From Desulfatitalea sp. UBA4791 (GTDB lineage Bacteria; Desulfobacterota; Desulfobacteria; Desulfobacterales; Desulfosarcinaceae): DNA of 64,000 nucleotides. This document shows positions 54,327 through 62,435 of the stretch, piece after piece. The stretch covers positions 53,183 to 117,182 of the forward strand of contig DHGT01000124.1 in the NCBI GenBank assembly GCA_002402905.1. Reading direction: 5' to 3'. The notes under the pieces are model-generated. The model saw only the letters and a program-made list of their open reading frames with translations. It was not told where the DNA came from and did no database searches. A program made the translations under genes and the position numbers. Position 1 is the stretch's first letter. Each line of letters starts with the position of its first letter.

Positions 54327-55790
54327 ATGCATAGACACAAATTAACCGGCTGCACCTTTCTCGTCTTCTTGTCCGTACTCGTCATGCTGGCCTGCGATGG
54401 CAAGGCACCCTCCGAACAGAGTTCCGCCGCGGCAGTCGAACGCATATCGGCGCCATGGAGCGGCGATCTACCTGAAATCCTTGAAAGCAGAAGATTTATC
54501 AGGGCGCTGGTCACCTACAATCAAACCAACTTTTTCATCGAAAATGGAACGCCGCGCGGGCTCGAATACGACCTGCTCAAACGCTACGAGGAATTTCTCA
54601 ACCAAAACCGAAAAAAAAATGAGCTCAAGATCAAGATGATCTTTTCGGTCCTGCCTTTCGACCAACTGCTCTCGGCTCTCGAAGATGGCCGGGGAGATAT
54701 CGTTGCGGCCGGTCTGACAATCACCCCCGACCGAACCGAAAGGGTTGCTTTTTCCGCTCCCTACCTTTCGGATGTCGACGAAGTCCTGGTCACCGGCCCC
54801 AATTTGGGCGACCTGGTAACCATCAAGGACTTGCCCGGCCGGACGATTCATGTCATGGCAGGAAGCAGCTACGCGACCCACCTGAAAGAGCTGAACCTCG
54901 ATCTTCAAATGCGATTCCAGCGCCCGATCCGAATCGTCGAGGCCGATGCCCACCTCGAAGAAGAAGACTTGATGCAGATGGTCAATGCCGGGATTTACGA
55001 CATGACCGTCGTCGATTCACACCTTGCCCAGATCTGGTCCAGGGTGTTGCCCGATATTCGGGTGCACGAAGAGATCAGGGCCAGCAGCGGTGGAGAAATC
55101 GCCTGGGCCGTGCGTAAAGAGAACCCCGAATTGCTGGCCAATCTGAACCAATTTTTCAGGACGCACACGCAGGGCACCTTCGCCGGCAACATGCTCGTCC
55201 GGCGCTACTACGAAAACACCCACTGGATTCAAAATCCGCTTTCATCCAAATATCAAAATCAATTCGACACGCTGAAGGAGCTGTTTCAAAAATATGCCCG
55301 GACCTACGGATTCGACTGGCTGAAAATCGCGGCGCTGGCCTACCAGGAATCCCGCCTGGACCATGCGGCACGAAGCCATCGCGGCGCGGTTGGGATCATG
55401 CAACTGCTGCCCAGCACCGCTGCCGGCCCGGCCATCGGCATCCCCGACATCACCGATGTGGAGGACAACATTCATGCCGGCGTCAAATACCTGGCCTACC
55501 TTCGGGATACCTATTTCGACGACCCGGCCATTGCGCCCGAACATCGCATCGACTTTGCCATCGCCGCTTACAACGCCGGCCCGGCGCGGATCAACCAGAT
55601 GCGCAAAAGGGCCGAAAAACTCGGACTGGACCCCAATCAATGGTTTTCCAATGTGGAACAGGCGGCGCTCAGGTTCATCGGACGCGAACCGGTCCAATAC
55701 GTCAGCAACATTTATATCTATTACGTGGCCTACCAAACAGCCGCTCAGGTGGTCGACCAACGGTCCGACAGCCCATTGCCCCCGTCGTAG
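54327..55790 (+). CDS. mltF: MltF-like membrane-bound lytic transglycosylase
   Basis: A 487-residue lipoprotein that should cleave peptidoglycan glycan strands. The signal peptide ends at a lipobox-like VMLACDG (Cys 23). Residues 50-290 are a substrate-binding-protein type 3 domain (GLEYDLLKRYEEFLNQN, DIVAAGLTITPDRTERVAFS), the regulatory module of MltF. Residues 315-470 are the SLT lysozyme-like domain, with the catalytic Glu in ALAYQESRLDHAARS, then GAVGIMQLLPSTA and AIAAYNAGPARI. It is followed within a few bases by repeat copy B. Confidence 0.93.
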   Translation: MHRHKLTGCTFLVFLSVLVMLACDGKAPSEQSSAAAVERISAPWSGDLPEILESRRFIRALVTYNQTNFFIENGTPRGLEYDLLKRYEEFLNQNRKKNELKIKMIFSVLPFDQLLSALEDGRGDIVAAGLTITPDRTERVAFSAPYLSDVDEVLVTGPNLGDLVTIKDLPGRTIHVMAGSSYATHLKELNLDLQMRFQRPIRIVEADAHLEEEDLMQMVNAGIYDMTVVDSHLAQIWSRVLPDIRVHEEIRASSGGEIAWAVRKENPELLANLNQFFRTHTQGTFAGNMLVRRYYENTHWIQNPLSSKYQNQFDTLKELFQKYARTYGFDWLKIAALAYQESRLDHAARSHRGAVGIMQLLPSTAAGPAIGIPDITDVEDNIHAGVKYLAYLRDTYFDDPAIAPEHRIDFAIAAYNAGPARINQMRKRAEKLGLDPNQWFSNVEQAALRFIGREPVQYVSNIYIYYVAYQTAAQVVDQRSDSPLPPS

Positions 55791-55793
55791 TAG

Positions 55794-56007
55794 ACGCAGA
55801 AATAAATAAGCTGACATATAGTCCGACCCAGACAGCCCATGGAATGGATTCTTAGCGTACTCGTACGCGTCCTTCAGCGCAGCGGTACTCGTACTCGATC
55901 CATCCTGGAAGCGTTGACACAAGCAGAGGAATCTTTCGAGTACGAGAACGAGTACGACTGCAAGCAAGTGCCCAATATGTCAGCGAAATTATGAAATAGT
56001 GCACTTA
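55794..56007 (-). repeat. Dispersed ~210-bp repeat, copy B
   Basis: Reverse-complement match to copy A (27757-27970). The core 55794-55964 aligns without gaps at 154 of 171 bases. It begins three bases after the mltF stop and contains several CGTACTCG/CGAGTACG motifs that can pair within the element. The edge ATAGTGCACTTAGG corresponds to the left edge of copy A (CCTAGTGCACTAT). It lies between the convergent mltF and dapA genes. Confidence 0.85.
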
Positions 56008-56112
56008 GGATCTGCCCGACTCTCATGGGTGTTGCGGCCTTCGAACGCCGGACAGGTCAATTCTGTGGTGAGCACTCAGCGCTTGTGGGGCAAATGATGG
56101 GGACACCCGAAC

Positions 56113-56142
56113 AAAAAAGCGCGATGGATTCAGCCACCGCGC
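56113..56142 (-). terminator. Intrinsic terminator after dapA
   Basis: Read on the minus strand, GCGCGGTGG (56142-56134) pairs with CCATCGCGC (56127-56119) with one mismatch around a six-base loop, followed by six T residues (56118-56113). It lies 25 bases past the dapA stop. Confidence 0.85.
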
Positions 56143-56166
56143 GATATTGGGATCTCCCAAAAACTG

Positions 56167-57207
56167 CTAATAGTTCTCGTAATACAACCCAGCCTGGTAC
56201 TTTGGATTGTCCAACCGTTCGGAGATGTCCACGTTGAAGAAATCACCAATCGGCTGAAGCAGTTCTGGATGGTCGCGCCACACGCCGCGGGCGATCGCAA
56301 GGACGGCGTCCAGGCCATTGCGCGTCATCTTGCCCAGGGGTTGCCGGCAGGGGCCCGAAGGCATGCCCAACAAACGCATCAGGGTCTTGATGGCCAGGGG
56401 ATTGCGGGCGCGGCAAACCACCTCTCCATGCGCGGTCATCTCCCGGGTCTTCACGGTCACCAACCCGAAAAGCGGCTCCAACCCCTTGAGCAGGGTTTCG
56501 GCTCCGGCCCGGTCACCGCCGATGAGCCGTTCCACCATCTGGGTGGTCGCCCTGGGGACGATATTGCTGACCACCGAGATGACCCCGGCAGCGTCTATGG
56601 CCGGATCGGTCACCATGTCGTAGGTCATGGCATCGTCACCGGAGAGAATGATAAAGTCCGCCCCGCAACAGGTGCGCGTGCGGCGCATATTGTTCAAATC
56701 GGCCGTGGCCTCTTTGACCGTGCCCACATTGGGATGGGTCTTGAACAGCAGGGCCAGGTCTTCGGGCAACATCTGGGCACCGGTGCGGCCGGGGATGATA
56801 TAGGGAATGATCTCCACGCCCGGGAACCGTGCTGCGATAGGCGCGACATACTCCCGGCGGATTTCGATGGAACTGGGGCCGTTGTAGTAAGGATCCACGA
56901 GCAGGACCGCATCGACACCCTGTTCGACGGCATGGGCCGTGGCCTCCATGGCCTCCTGGGTGTTGTTGCTGCCGGTACCGGCAATGCAGAGGCAACGCCC
57001 CTTGCAAGCCTTGGCCACCTGCTCCACCACCAGGTTATGCTCTTCCCAGTCCAGGGTCGGACTCTCGCCGGTGGTGCCCACGGCCAGAATACCGGTAATG
57101 CCGCCGTCGATCTGAAATGCCGTCAGCCGCTCCAACCCCTCCCGATCAACGCGGGTCCCGTCAGTGGTGAACGGTGTCACCAGGGCGGTATAACATCCGG
57201 GTTTCAT
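56167..57207 (-). CDS. dapA: 4-hydroxy-tetrahydrodipicolinate synthase (DapA), with C-terminal extension
   Basis: Condenses pyruvate with aspartate semialdehyde in lysine and diaminopimelate synthesis. Class I aldolase features are intact: GTTGESPTL near residue 44, DPYYNGPS near 105, PYIIPGRTG near 137 (active-site Tyr and Arg), and the Schiff-base Lys in TVKEATADL near 167. At 346 residues it is about 50 longer than usual. The extra part is C-terminal (about 300-346, GVWRDHPELLQPIGDFFNVD...), and the segment near 105-130 also departs from the common form. Other members of the DapA/NAL family are possible, but the active site favours DapA. Confidence 0.87.
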   Translation of the reverse strand: MKPGCYTALVTPFTTDGTRVDREGLERLTAFQIDGGITGILAVGTTGESPTLDWEEHNLVVEQVAKACKGRCLCIAGTGSNNTQEAMEATAHAVEQGVDAVLLVDPYYNGPSSIEIRREYVAPIAARFPGVEIIPYIIPGRTGAQMLPEDLALLFKTHPNVGTVKEATADLNNMRRTRTCCGADFIILSGDDAMTYDMVTDPAIDAAGVISVVSNIVPRATTQMVERLIGGDRAGAETLLKGLEPLFGLVTVKTREMTAHGEVVCRARNPLAIKTLMRLLGMPSGPCRQPLGKMTRNGLDAVLAIARGVWRDHPELLQPIGDFFNVDISERLDNPKYQAGLYYENY

Positions 57208-57435
57208 TTTTCCCCCTCTTGTCAGGTTTGCAGAATTAAAATTAAAGAATTAGAGAAGCGCGGGAATGCTGTCAAGATCTTATTGTGAAATGCCTTGACA
57301 AGCCCCGAACGGCAGCATAACCATGACCGGGTGCTCATCGACAAATGGCCAATTTGCTCGATATCTGCATGATGCTCAACATTTTAACCAAGGACTTGTA
57401 ATCCATATCCAAAAAGAAAAAAGGGACCGACCACC

Positions 57436-58050
57436 ATGCCCCAGGCAAGAAACATAGACGAATATATTGCAATTCAGAAACAGGCGTTGGCTGCCAACCC
57501 CGAATGCGGAACGACCCATTACAACCTCGGCGTGGCCCTGCTGGGCAAACATCAGGATGACGAAGCCGAGCGTGCCTTTTTAGAAGCCATCGACTGCAGC
57601 CCAAGTTTGGCCGAAGCCCACGTCCAACTGGGTGGATTGTGCCTCAAGCGCGGCGACCTGGACGGCTGCCTGGATTGGAACCAGCGGGCCGTCAAAGCCC
57701 GACCGGGGTTTTCGGAAGGCTACGGCAACATCGGTTATGTGCACCTGCAAAGAGGTGAGGCGGACAAGGCCATCGAATCATTCAAACGCTCCACCGCCTT
57801 TAACTTCCGTTTTGTGCAGGGGTACACCTCCATGGCGACGGCCTATCTCATGAAAGGCGAGGTGGACCTGGCCATCGAGGCCTGCCAGAACGCCCTCAAG
57901 GCCGAACCGAACTTTCCCGTGGCCCACAACAACCTGGCCATCGCTTATCTTGAAAAGGGAGATCTGGAAAAGGCGCGGCTGCATGCCCGGCGCGCAGTGG
58001 AATTGGGATTTGACGTCGCTCCCCAAATCCTCAAAGATATCGAGGCCTAG
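57436..58050 (+). CDS. Tetratricopeptide repeat protein
   Basis: A 204-residue soluble protein without a signal peptide, built of about five TPR units (HYNLGVALLGKHQDDEAERA, AHVQLGGLCLKRGDLDGCLD, GYGNIGYVHLQRGEADKAIE, YTSMATAYLMKGEVDLAIEA, HNNLAIAYLEKGDLEKARLH). TPR arrays hold protein partners. It is the first gene of a plus-strand run that continues through an unknown protein to dsrAB, so it may help assemble a cytoplasmic complex; this is inference from position. TTGACA at 57295 may belong to its promoter. Confidence 0.88.
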   Translation: MPQARNIDEYIAIQKQALAANPECGTTHYNLGVALLGKHQDDEAERAFLEAIDCSPSLAEAHVQLGGLCLKRGDLDGCLDWNQRAVKARPGFSEGYGNIGYVHLQRGEADKAIESFKRSTAFNFRFVQGYTSMATAYLMKGEVDLAIEACQNALKAEPNFPVAHNNLAIAYLEKGDLEKARLHARRAVELGFDVAPQILKDIEA

Positions 58051-58081
58051 CCTGTCACTCAACAGAGGTGGAATCCCCTCT

Positions 58082-59278
58082 ATGAATCGGCCTGAACCCG
58101 GCGCCGCACCCCGCGTAGTCTTTTTCGTCGGCCATCCACCGATGCCCATCGACACGGGGGACGATCAATGGCGGCAACCGCTGCCCCTCGATCGAGCGTA
58201 TTTCGACGAGGGCGGCACTCATCATACCCAGGCCGCAGTGACATACGGAGACTACTTCACGGCAGTCGTTGACTTCTTGACCCGAGACCGCATGGCTGCC
58301 GGCCACCGGGCCATCGGCAGGCTGCAGGGGGAAGCGGCGACAGGCGATACCATCGAGGAAATCCGTATCCACCTGGTCAAACACGGCGCCTGTTATCACC
58401 CGGCCATGGCCACCCTGGCAACGGGTGGCGTCGATATCCCCATGGTGCTCAATGTGGCCCTCAGTCGAGAGGGGCGGGACATCATCGCGATCGAAACCGA
58501 CTGCCTGAGCCAGCTGGGCCGGCGGGTTGCCGATCATTTCCTGCCGGAGGTCTACCACTTCGGCGCGGGTAGCACCGGCAGCGGCGTCGAGCTCCCCATG
58601 TTCGCCGGCGAATGGTTCGCCGGTTATCACGAGTTTCACCTGACCCACTGCACTCCCAACGGTGCCAATCGCCATGTGGTGTGGGATCCGGATCGGGGAC
58701 CCTGGCTCCTTAACGAGATTCAAAGCGCCGACCTCTATCGCCAGGCCATGCTGATTCTCACGTCCTACTTCGATCCGTACACCCTGTCCGCTATTCTGCA
58801 ATGGCACCATGCCGCCGGGGATTTCGTCGTCAAGGCCACCCCGGATGGCATCGACCTGCGCCTGATCACCATCCGTCGCTACGCCCCGCTGCTGAGCCTG
58901 GACCCACAAGACCCCATTACCCTGGAAACCTTGCTGGAAACGTTGGCCGTTTTTTTTCTGCGCACCTCCTTGTGGATGCGCATCGATCGCATCGATGGCG
59001 TCGGCGACCTGATCTGGGCCGGAGAGGCCGCACTCGCCCCCATATGGATGGGATTTGGACAGGGGCTCGAAAAGATGGCCGCCCGCCACGATCTGCCACC
59101 GGCCTTCGTGGCGGCCGTAAAACAATATCTGGCATCCCATACCCGGGACGACCTGATCGACTTGGGGCTGGAGATCCTGACCCGGTATCCCCAGTCCCTG
59201 CCGGAGGCGTCCCTGATCAAATGCCATCTGAAACGGCACGCCGAACAGATCCACGCACTGATGCGCAGAACCGCCTGA
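58082..59278 (+). CDS. Unrecognised 398-aa protein upstream of dsrA
   Basis: I do not recognise a family. The ATG at 58082 (MNRPEPGAAPRVVFF) is the first Met after the TPR gene, 31 bases downstream. The frame is open earlier but overlaps that gene. It is rich in His, Trp and Gly and has no signal peptide or clear membrane helix. Notable stretches are KHGACYHPAMATL (about 98-110), YHFGAGSTGSGVELPMFAGE (about 160-179), and the His-rich EWFAGYHEFHLTHCTPNGAN (about 179-198), which could bind metal. The C-terminal half is helical. Position between a TPR protein and dsrA suggests, but does not show, a role tied to sulfite reduction. Confidence 0.72.
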   Translation: MNRPEPGAAPRVVFFVGHPPMPIDTGDDQWRQPLPLDRAYFDEGGTHHTQAAVTYGDYFTAVVDFLTRDRMAAGHRAIGRLQGEAATGDTIEEIRIHLVKHGACYHPAMATLATGGVDIPMVLNVALSREGRDIIAIETDCLSQLGRRVADHFLPEVYHFGAGSTGSGVELPMFAGEWFAGYHEFHLTHCTPNGANRHVVWDPDRGPWLLNEIQSADLYRQAMLILTSYFDPYTLSAILQWHHAAGDFVVKATPDGIDLRLITIRRYAPLLSLDPQDPITLETLLETLAVFFLRTSLWMRIDRIDGVGDLIWAGEAALAPIWMGFGQGLEKMAARHDLPPAFVAAVKQYLASHTRDDLIDLGLEILTRYPQSLPEASLIKCHLKRHAEQIHALMRRTA

Positions 59279-59604
59279 TACAAAAGCCTATCGGCCCTGA
59301 CCGGTATATTGCGGGACAAAGGGTTTCCAGAGCATACCCGTCATTGCGCGGGACAGGGAGCCGCCAGGGTCTCCATCAGCCGTCGATAAGGGCTTTTTTA
59401 TTGACAAACAAGGCAAATCTTTCTATATCAGCATCCTTTGATCGATATTTTTACCGCCTGTTTTTCCAGCGTCATGCTTTTTTGGATATAAACTGAAAAT
59501 TAGCGATAAATAATGCATACCGAGAGGAGGTGACCATTTTTTAACTCAGCCTATTGCGTCGTTAAGTCATAAGATTTGTTTATTAACCAAATGGAGGTAA
59601 AAAG
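59279..59604. other. dsr leader region
   Basis: A 326-base gap. The left part still looks GC-rich, with a short GGAG...CTCC hairpin near 59360. From about 59395 it is AT-rich and contains a promoter (59401-59429), an orphan Shine-Dalgarno sequence AGGAGGTGA (59525-59533) and the real dsrA ribosome site GGAGGT (59593-59598). Confidence 0.6.
59401..59429 (+). promoter_or_regulatory. Predicted sigma-70 promoter of the dsr operon
   Basis: TTGACA (59401-59406) and TATATC (59424-59429) are 17 bases apart, close to consensus. The start would be near 59436, giving a leader of about 170 nucleotides. A strong promoter suits dsrAB, among the most abundant proteins in sulfate reducers. Confidence 0.7.
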
Positions 59605-60921
59605 ATGGCAAAACACGAAACCCCGATGTTGGACCAGCTTGAATCCGGACCGTGGCCAAGCTTTGTGTCTGACTTGAAGCAGGAAGCCGAAAAACGGGCG
59701 AAAAACGCGGCAGGCGTCGAGTTCCAGATCCCCCAGGATGCCGTTGAAGATCTTCTGGGCGTGCTCGAACTCTCCTACAAGCATGGTCGGACCCACTGGA
59801 AACATGGCGGCATCGTTGGTGTTTTCGGATATGGCGGCGGCGTCATCGGCCGTTACTGCGACCAACCCCAGATGTTCCCCGGTGTCGCACACTTCCACAC
59901 CCTGCGCATCAACCAACCGGGTGGCAAGTTCTACACCACCAAATACCTGCGCGAGCTCTGCGATCTTTGGGATTTCCGCGGATCAGGCATCACCAACATG
60001 CACGGCTCCACCGGCGACATCATCTTCCTGGGCACCACCACGCCCCAGCTGGAAGAAATTTTCTATGAACTGACCCATAAATACAATCAGGACCTGGGCG
60101 GTTCGGGCTCCAACCTGCGCACCCCGGCCGACTGCATCGGCCAGGCGCGCTGCGAATACGCCTGCTACGACACCCAGGCGCTGTGCTACGACCTGACCAA
60201 CGAGTACCAGGACGAGCTCCATCGTCCGGCTTTCCCGTACAAATTCAAGTTCAAGTTCGATGGCTGCCCCAACTGCTGCGTGGCCTCCATCGCCCGGTCC
60301 GACCTCTCCTTCATCGGTACCTGGAAAGACGACATCAAAATCGACCAGGCAGCCGTACAGGCCTACATCGGCGGCGAAATCGCCCCCAATGCCGGCGCCC
60401 ACTCGGGACGCGACTGGGGCAAGTTCGACATTCAGAAAGAGGTCATTAATCTTTGCCCCACCGGCTGCATGGCCATGGACGGCAAAACCCTGAAAATCAA
60501 CAACCGTGAGTGTACCCGCTGCATGCACTGCATCAACGTCATGCCACGCGCCCTGCACATCGGTGACGAACGCGGCGTCTCCATCCTGGCCGGCGCCAAG
60601 GCCCCGATCCTCGACGGCGCCCAGATGGGCACCCTGATCGTGCCCTTCATCGAAGTCGAGCCCCCCTACACCAAGATCAAGGAAGAGGTCATCGAGCCGA
60701 TCTGGGATTGGTGGATGGAAGAGGGCAAGAACCGTGAACGCTTGGGCGAATTGATGAAACGCCAGGGTCTGCAGAAATTGATCGAGGTGCTGGGCGTTGA
60801 TCCTGATCCGCGCATGGTGCAAGAGCCGCGCTCCAACCCGTACATCTTCTGGAAAGAAGATGAGGTCCCGGGCGGCTGGGATCGCGACATCAACGAGTTC
60901 AGAAAATACCATCAGAGATAG
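59605..60921 (+). CDS. dsrA: Dissimilatory sulfite reductase alpha subunit
   Basis: With DsrB forms the cytoplasmic enzyme that reduces sulfite toward sulfide, the last step of sulfate respiration. The 438-residue protein has the siroheme/[4Fe-4S] ligands in CIGQARCEYAC near 178-188 and DGCPNCCVASIARSD near 219-233. A ferredoxin domain lies near 285-320 (CPTGCMAMDG...CTRCMHCINVMP). GGAGGT seven bases before the ATG fixes the start. The reductive type is inferred from the dsrD and dsrN neighbours and the lack of dsrEFH nearby. dsrB follows after 12 bases. Confidence 0.99.
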   Translation: MAKHETPMLDQLESGPWPSFVSDLKQEAEKRAKNAAGVEFQIPQDAVEDLLGVLELSYKHGRTHWKHGGIVGVFGYGGGVIGRYCDQPQMFPGVAHFHTLRINQPGGKFYTTKYLRELCDLWDFRGSGITNMHGSTGDIIFLGTTTPQLEEIFYELTHKYNQDLGGSGSNLRTPADCIGQARCEYACYDTQALCYDLTNEYQDELHRPAFPYKFKFKFDGCPNCCVASIARSDLSFIGTWKDDIKIDQAAVQAYIGGEIAPNAGAHSGRDWGKFDIQKEVINLCPTGCMAMDGKTLKINNRECTRCMHCINVMPRALHIGDERGVSILAGAKAPILDGAQMGTLIVPFIEVEPPYTKIKEEVIEPIWDWWMEEGKNRERLGELMKRQGLQKLIEVLGVDPDPRMVQEPRSNPYIFWKEDEVPGGWDRDINEFRKYHQR

Positions 60922-60933
60922 GAGGGCGACACC

Positions 60934-62079
60934 ATGGCATTTATTTCTTCAGGATACAATCCGGAAAAACCGATGGAAGACCGGATCACCGATATCGGCC
61001 CGCGCAAATTCGACGAGTTCTATCCGCCGGTCATCGCTAAAAACAAAGGCAAATGGCTCTATCACGAATACCTGCAGCCGGGCGTGCTGGTTCATGTGGC
61101 CGAGTCCGGAGACGAAGTCTACACGGTCCGCTGCGGCGGCGCCCGCCTCATGAGCACCTCGCATATCCGTGAAATCTGCGAAATCGCCGACAAACACTGT
61201 GGCGGTCACGTCCGCTGGACCACCCGCAACAACATCGAGTTCATGGTCGACAACAAATCCAAGGTGCAGCCCCTGCTCGACGACCTGGCCGGCCGCAAGT
61301 TCAAGGGCGGTTCGTTCAAGTTTCCAGTGGGCGGCACCGGCGCAGGCGTCTCCAACATCGTGCACACCCAGGGCTGGATTCACTGCCACACCCCGGCCAC
61401 CGATGCTTCGGGACCGGTCAAGGCGGTAATGGACGAAGTGTTCGCAGACTTCCAGAGCCATCGCATGCCGGCTCATGTGCGTGTATCGTTGGCCTGCTGC
61501 TTGAACATGTGCGGTGCCGTGCACTGCTCGGACATCGCCATCCTCGGCTACCATCGTAAACCGCCGATGCTGGACCATGAGTACCTGGACAAGATGTGCG
61601 AAATTCCGTTGGCCATCGCGGCCTGCCCCACTGCCGCCATCAAGCCGGCCAAGGTCGAAATCAACGGCCAGAAGCTCAACTCGGTGGCCGTGAACAACGA
61701 ACGCTGCATGTTCTGCGGCAACTGCTACACCATGTGCCCCTCCATGCCCCTGGCCGACACCGAGGGCGACGGTATCGTCATCATGGCCGGCGGCAAGGTC
61801 TCCAACCGTATCAGCGCACCCAAGTTCTCCAAGGTGGTCGTGGCCTTCATTCCCAACGAGGCGCCGCGTTGGCCCAGAACATCGGCGACCATCAAGCAGA
61901 TCATCGAAGCCTATGCAAACGACGCACGCAAGTATGAGCGCCTGGGTGAATGGGCCGAGCGCATCGGCTGGGAGCGGTTCTTCGAAAAATGCGAACTTGA
62001 CTTCACGCATCATCTGATCGATGATTTCCGTGATCCGGCCTACTATACCTGGCGCCAGACCTCTCAGTTCAAGTTCTAA
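60934..62079 (+). CDS. dsrB: Dissimilatory sulfite reductase beta subunit
   Basis: Carries the catalytically active siroheme of DsrAB. The 381-residue protein has GWIHCHTPATDASGPVKAVM near 147-166, the siroheme/cluster ligands CCLNMCGAVHCSDIA near 188-202, and a ferredoxin domain near 250-275 (ERCMFCGNCYTMCPSMPL) that accepts electrons. It follows dsrA by 12 bases with its own ribosome site (AGGAGGG). A strong hairpin lies between it and dsrD. Confidence 0.99.
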   Translation: MAFISSGYNPEKPMEDRITDIGPRKFDEFYPPVIAKNKGKWLYHEYLQPGVLVHVAESGDEVYTVRCGGARLMSTSHIREICEIADKHCGGHVRWTTRNNIEFMVDNKSKVQPLLDDLAGRKFKGGSFKFPVGGTGAGVSNIVHTQGWIHCHTPATDASGPVKAVMDEVFADFQSHRMPAHVRVSLACCLNMCGAVHCSDIAILGYHRKPPMLDHEYLDKMCEIPLAIAACPTAAIKPAKVEINGQKLNSVAVNNERCMFCGNCYTMCPSMPLADTEGDGIVIMAGGKVSNRISAPKFSKVVVAFIPNEAPRWPRTSATIKQIIEAYANDARKYERLGEWAERIGWERFFEKCELDFTHHLIDDFRDPAYYTWRQTSQFKF

Positions 62080-62114
62080 CGATCGACCGTAAAGCAAGAC
62101 GTGTTACATACAAA

Positions 62115-62140
62115 CTGCAGGGGGCTTTGGCCCCCTGCAG
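62115..62140 (+). other. Strong hairpin between dsrB and dsrD
   Basis: CTGCAGGGGGC (62115-62125) pairs perfectly with GCCCCCTGCAG (62130-62140) around TTTG. No T-run follows, so it is probably not a full terminator. It could protect the dsrAB message from 3' decay or set the ratio of DsrD to DsrAB. Confidence 0.7.
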
Positions 62141-62177
62141 CCCTTAGACCCGCAGAGGATGAAAGGGGAATACGGCA

Positions 62178-62417
62178 ATGGAATATGAAGAGGCGAAACA
62201 GTTAATCGTTGAACAACTGACCAAAAAGCTGAAGACCAAATCGAAGTTTTACTTCAACGATCTCTCCAAGATCCTGGATATGAAACCCCGGGATGCGAAG
62301 AAGATCGTCAACAAACTGGTCGAGGACGGCGTTCTGGAGTACTGGTCCAGCGGCAGCACCTCCATGTACGGCATGCCTGGAACCGGCAAGCAAGCCCATA
62401 GCGAAGGCGAAGATTAG
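62178..62417 (+). CDS. dsrD: DsrD, activator of dissimilatory sulfite reductase
   Basis: A 79-residue winged-helix protein found only with reductive-type DsrAB and known to stimulate sulfite reduction by DsrAB. Seen are the conserved KTKSKFYFNDLSKIL near residues 18-32 and AKKIVNKLVEDGVLEYWSSG near 40-59. Despite its winged-helix fold it is not thought to be a DNA-binding regulator. It lies 98 bases after dsrB with a hairpin between. Confidence 0.97.
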   Translation: MEYEEAKQLIVEQLTKKLKTKSKFYFNDLSKILDMKPRDAKKIVNKLVEDGVLEYWSSGSTSMYGMPGTGKQAHSEGED

Positions 62418-62435
62418 ACCTTCGGCATCGCAACG

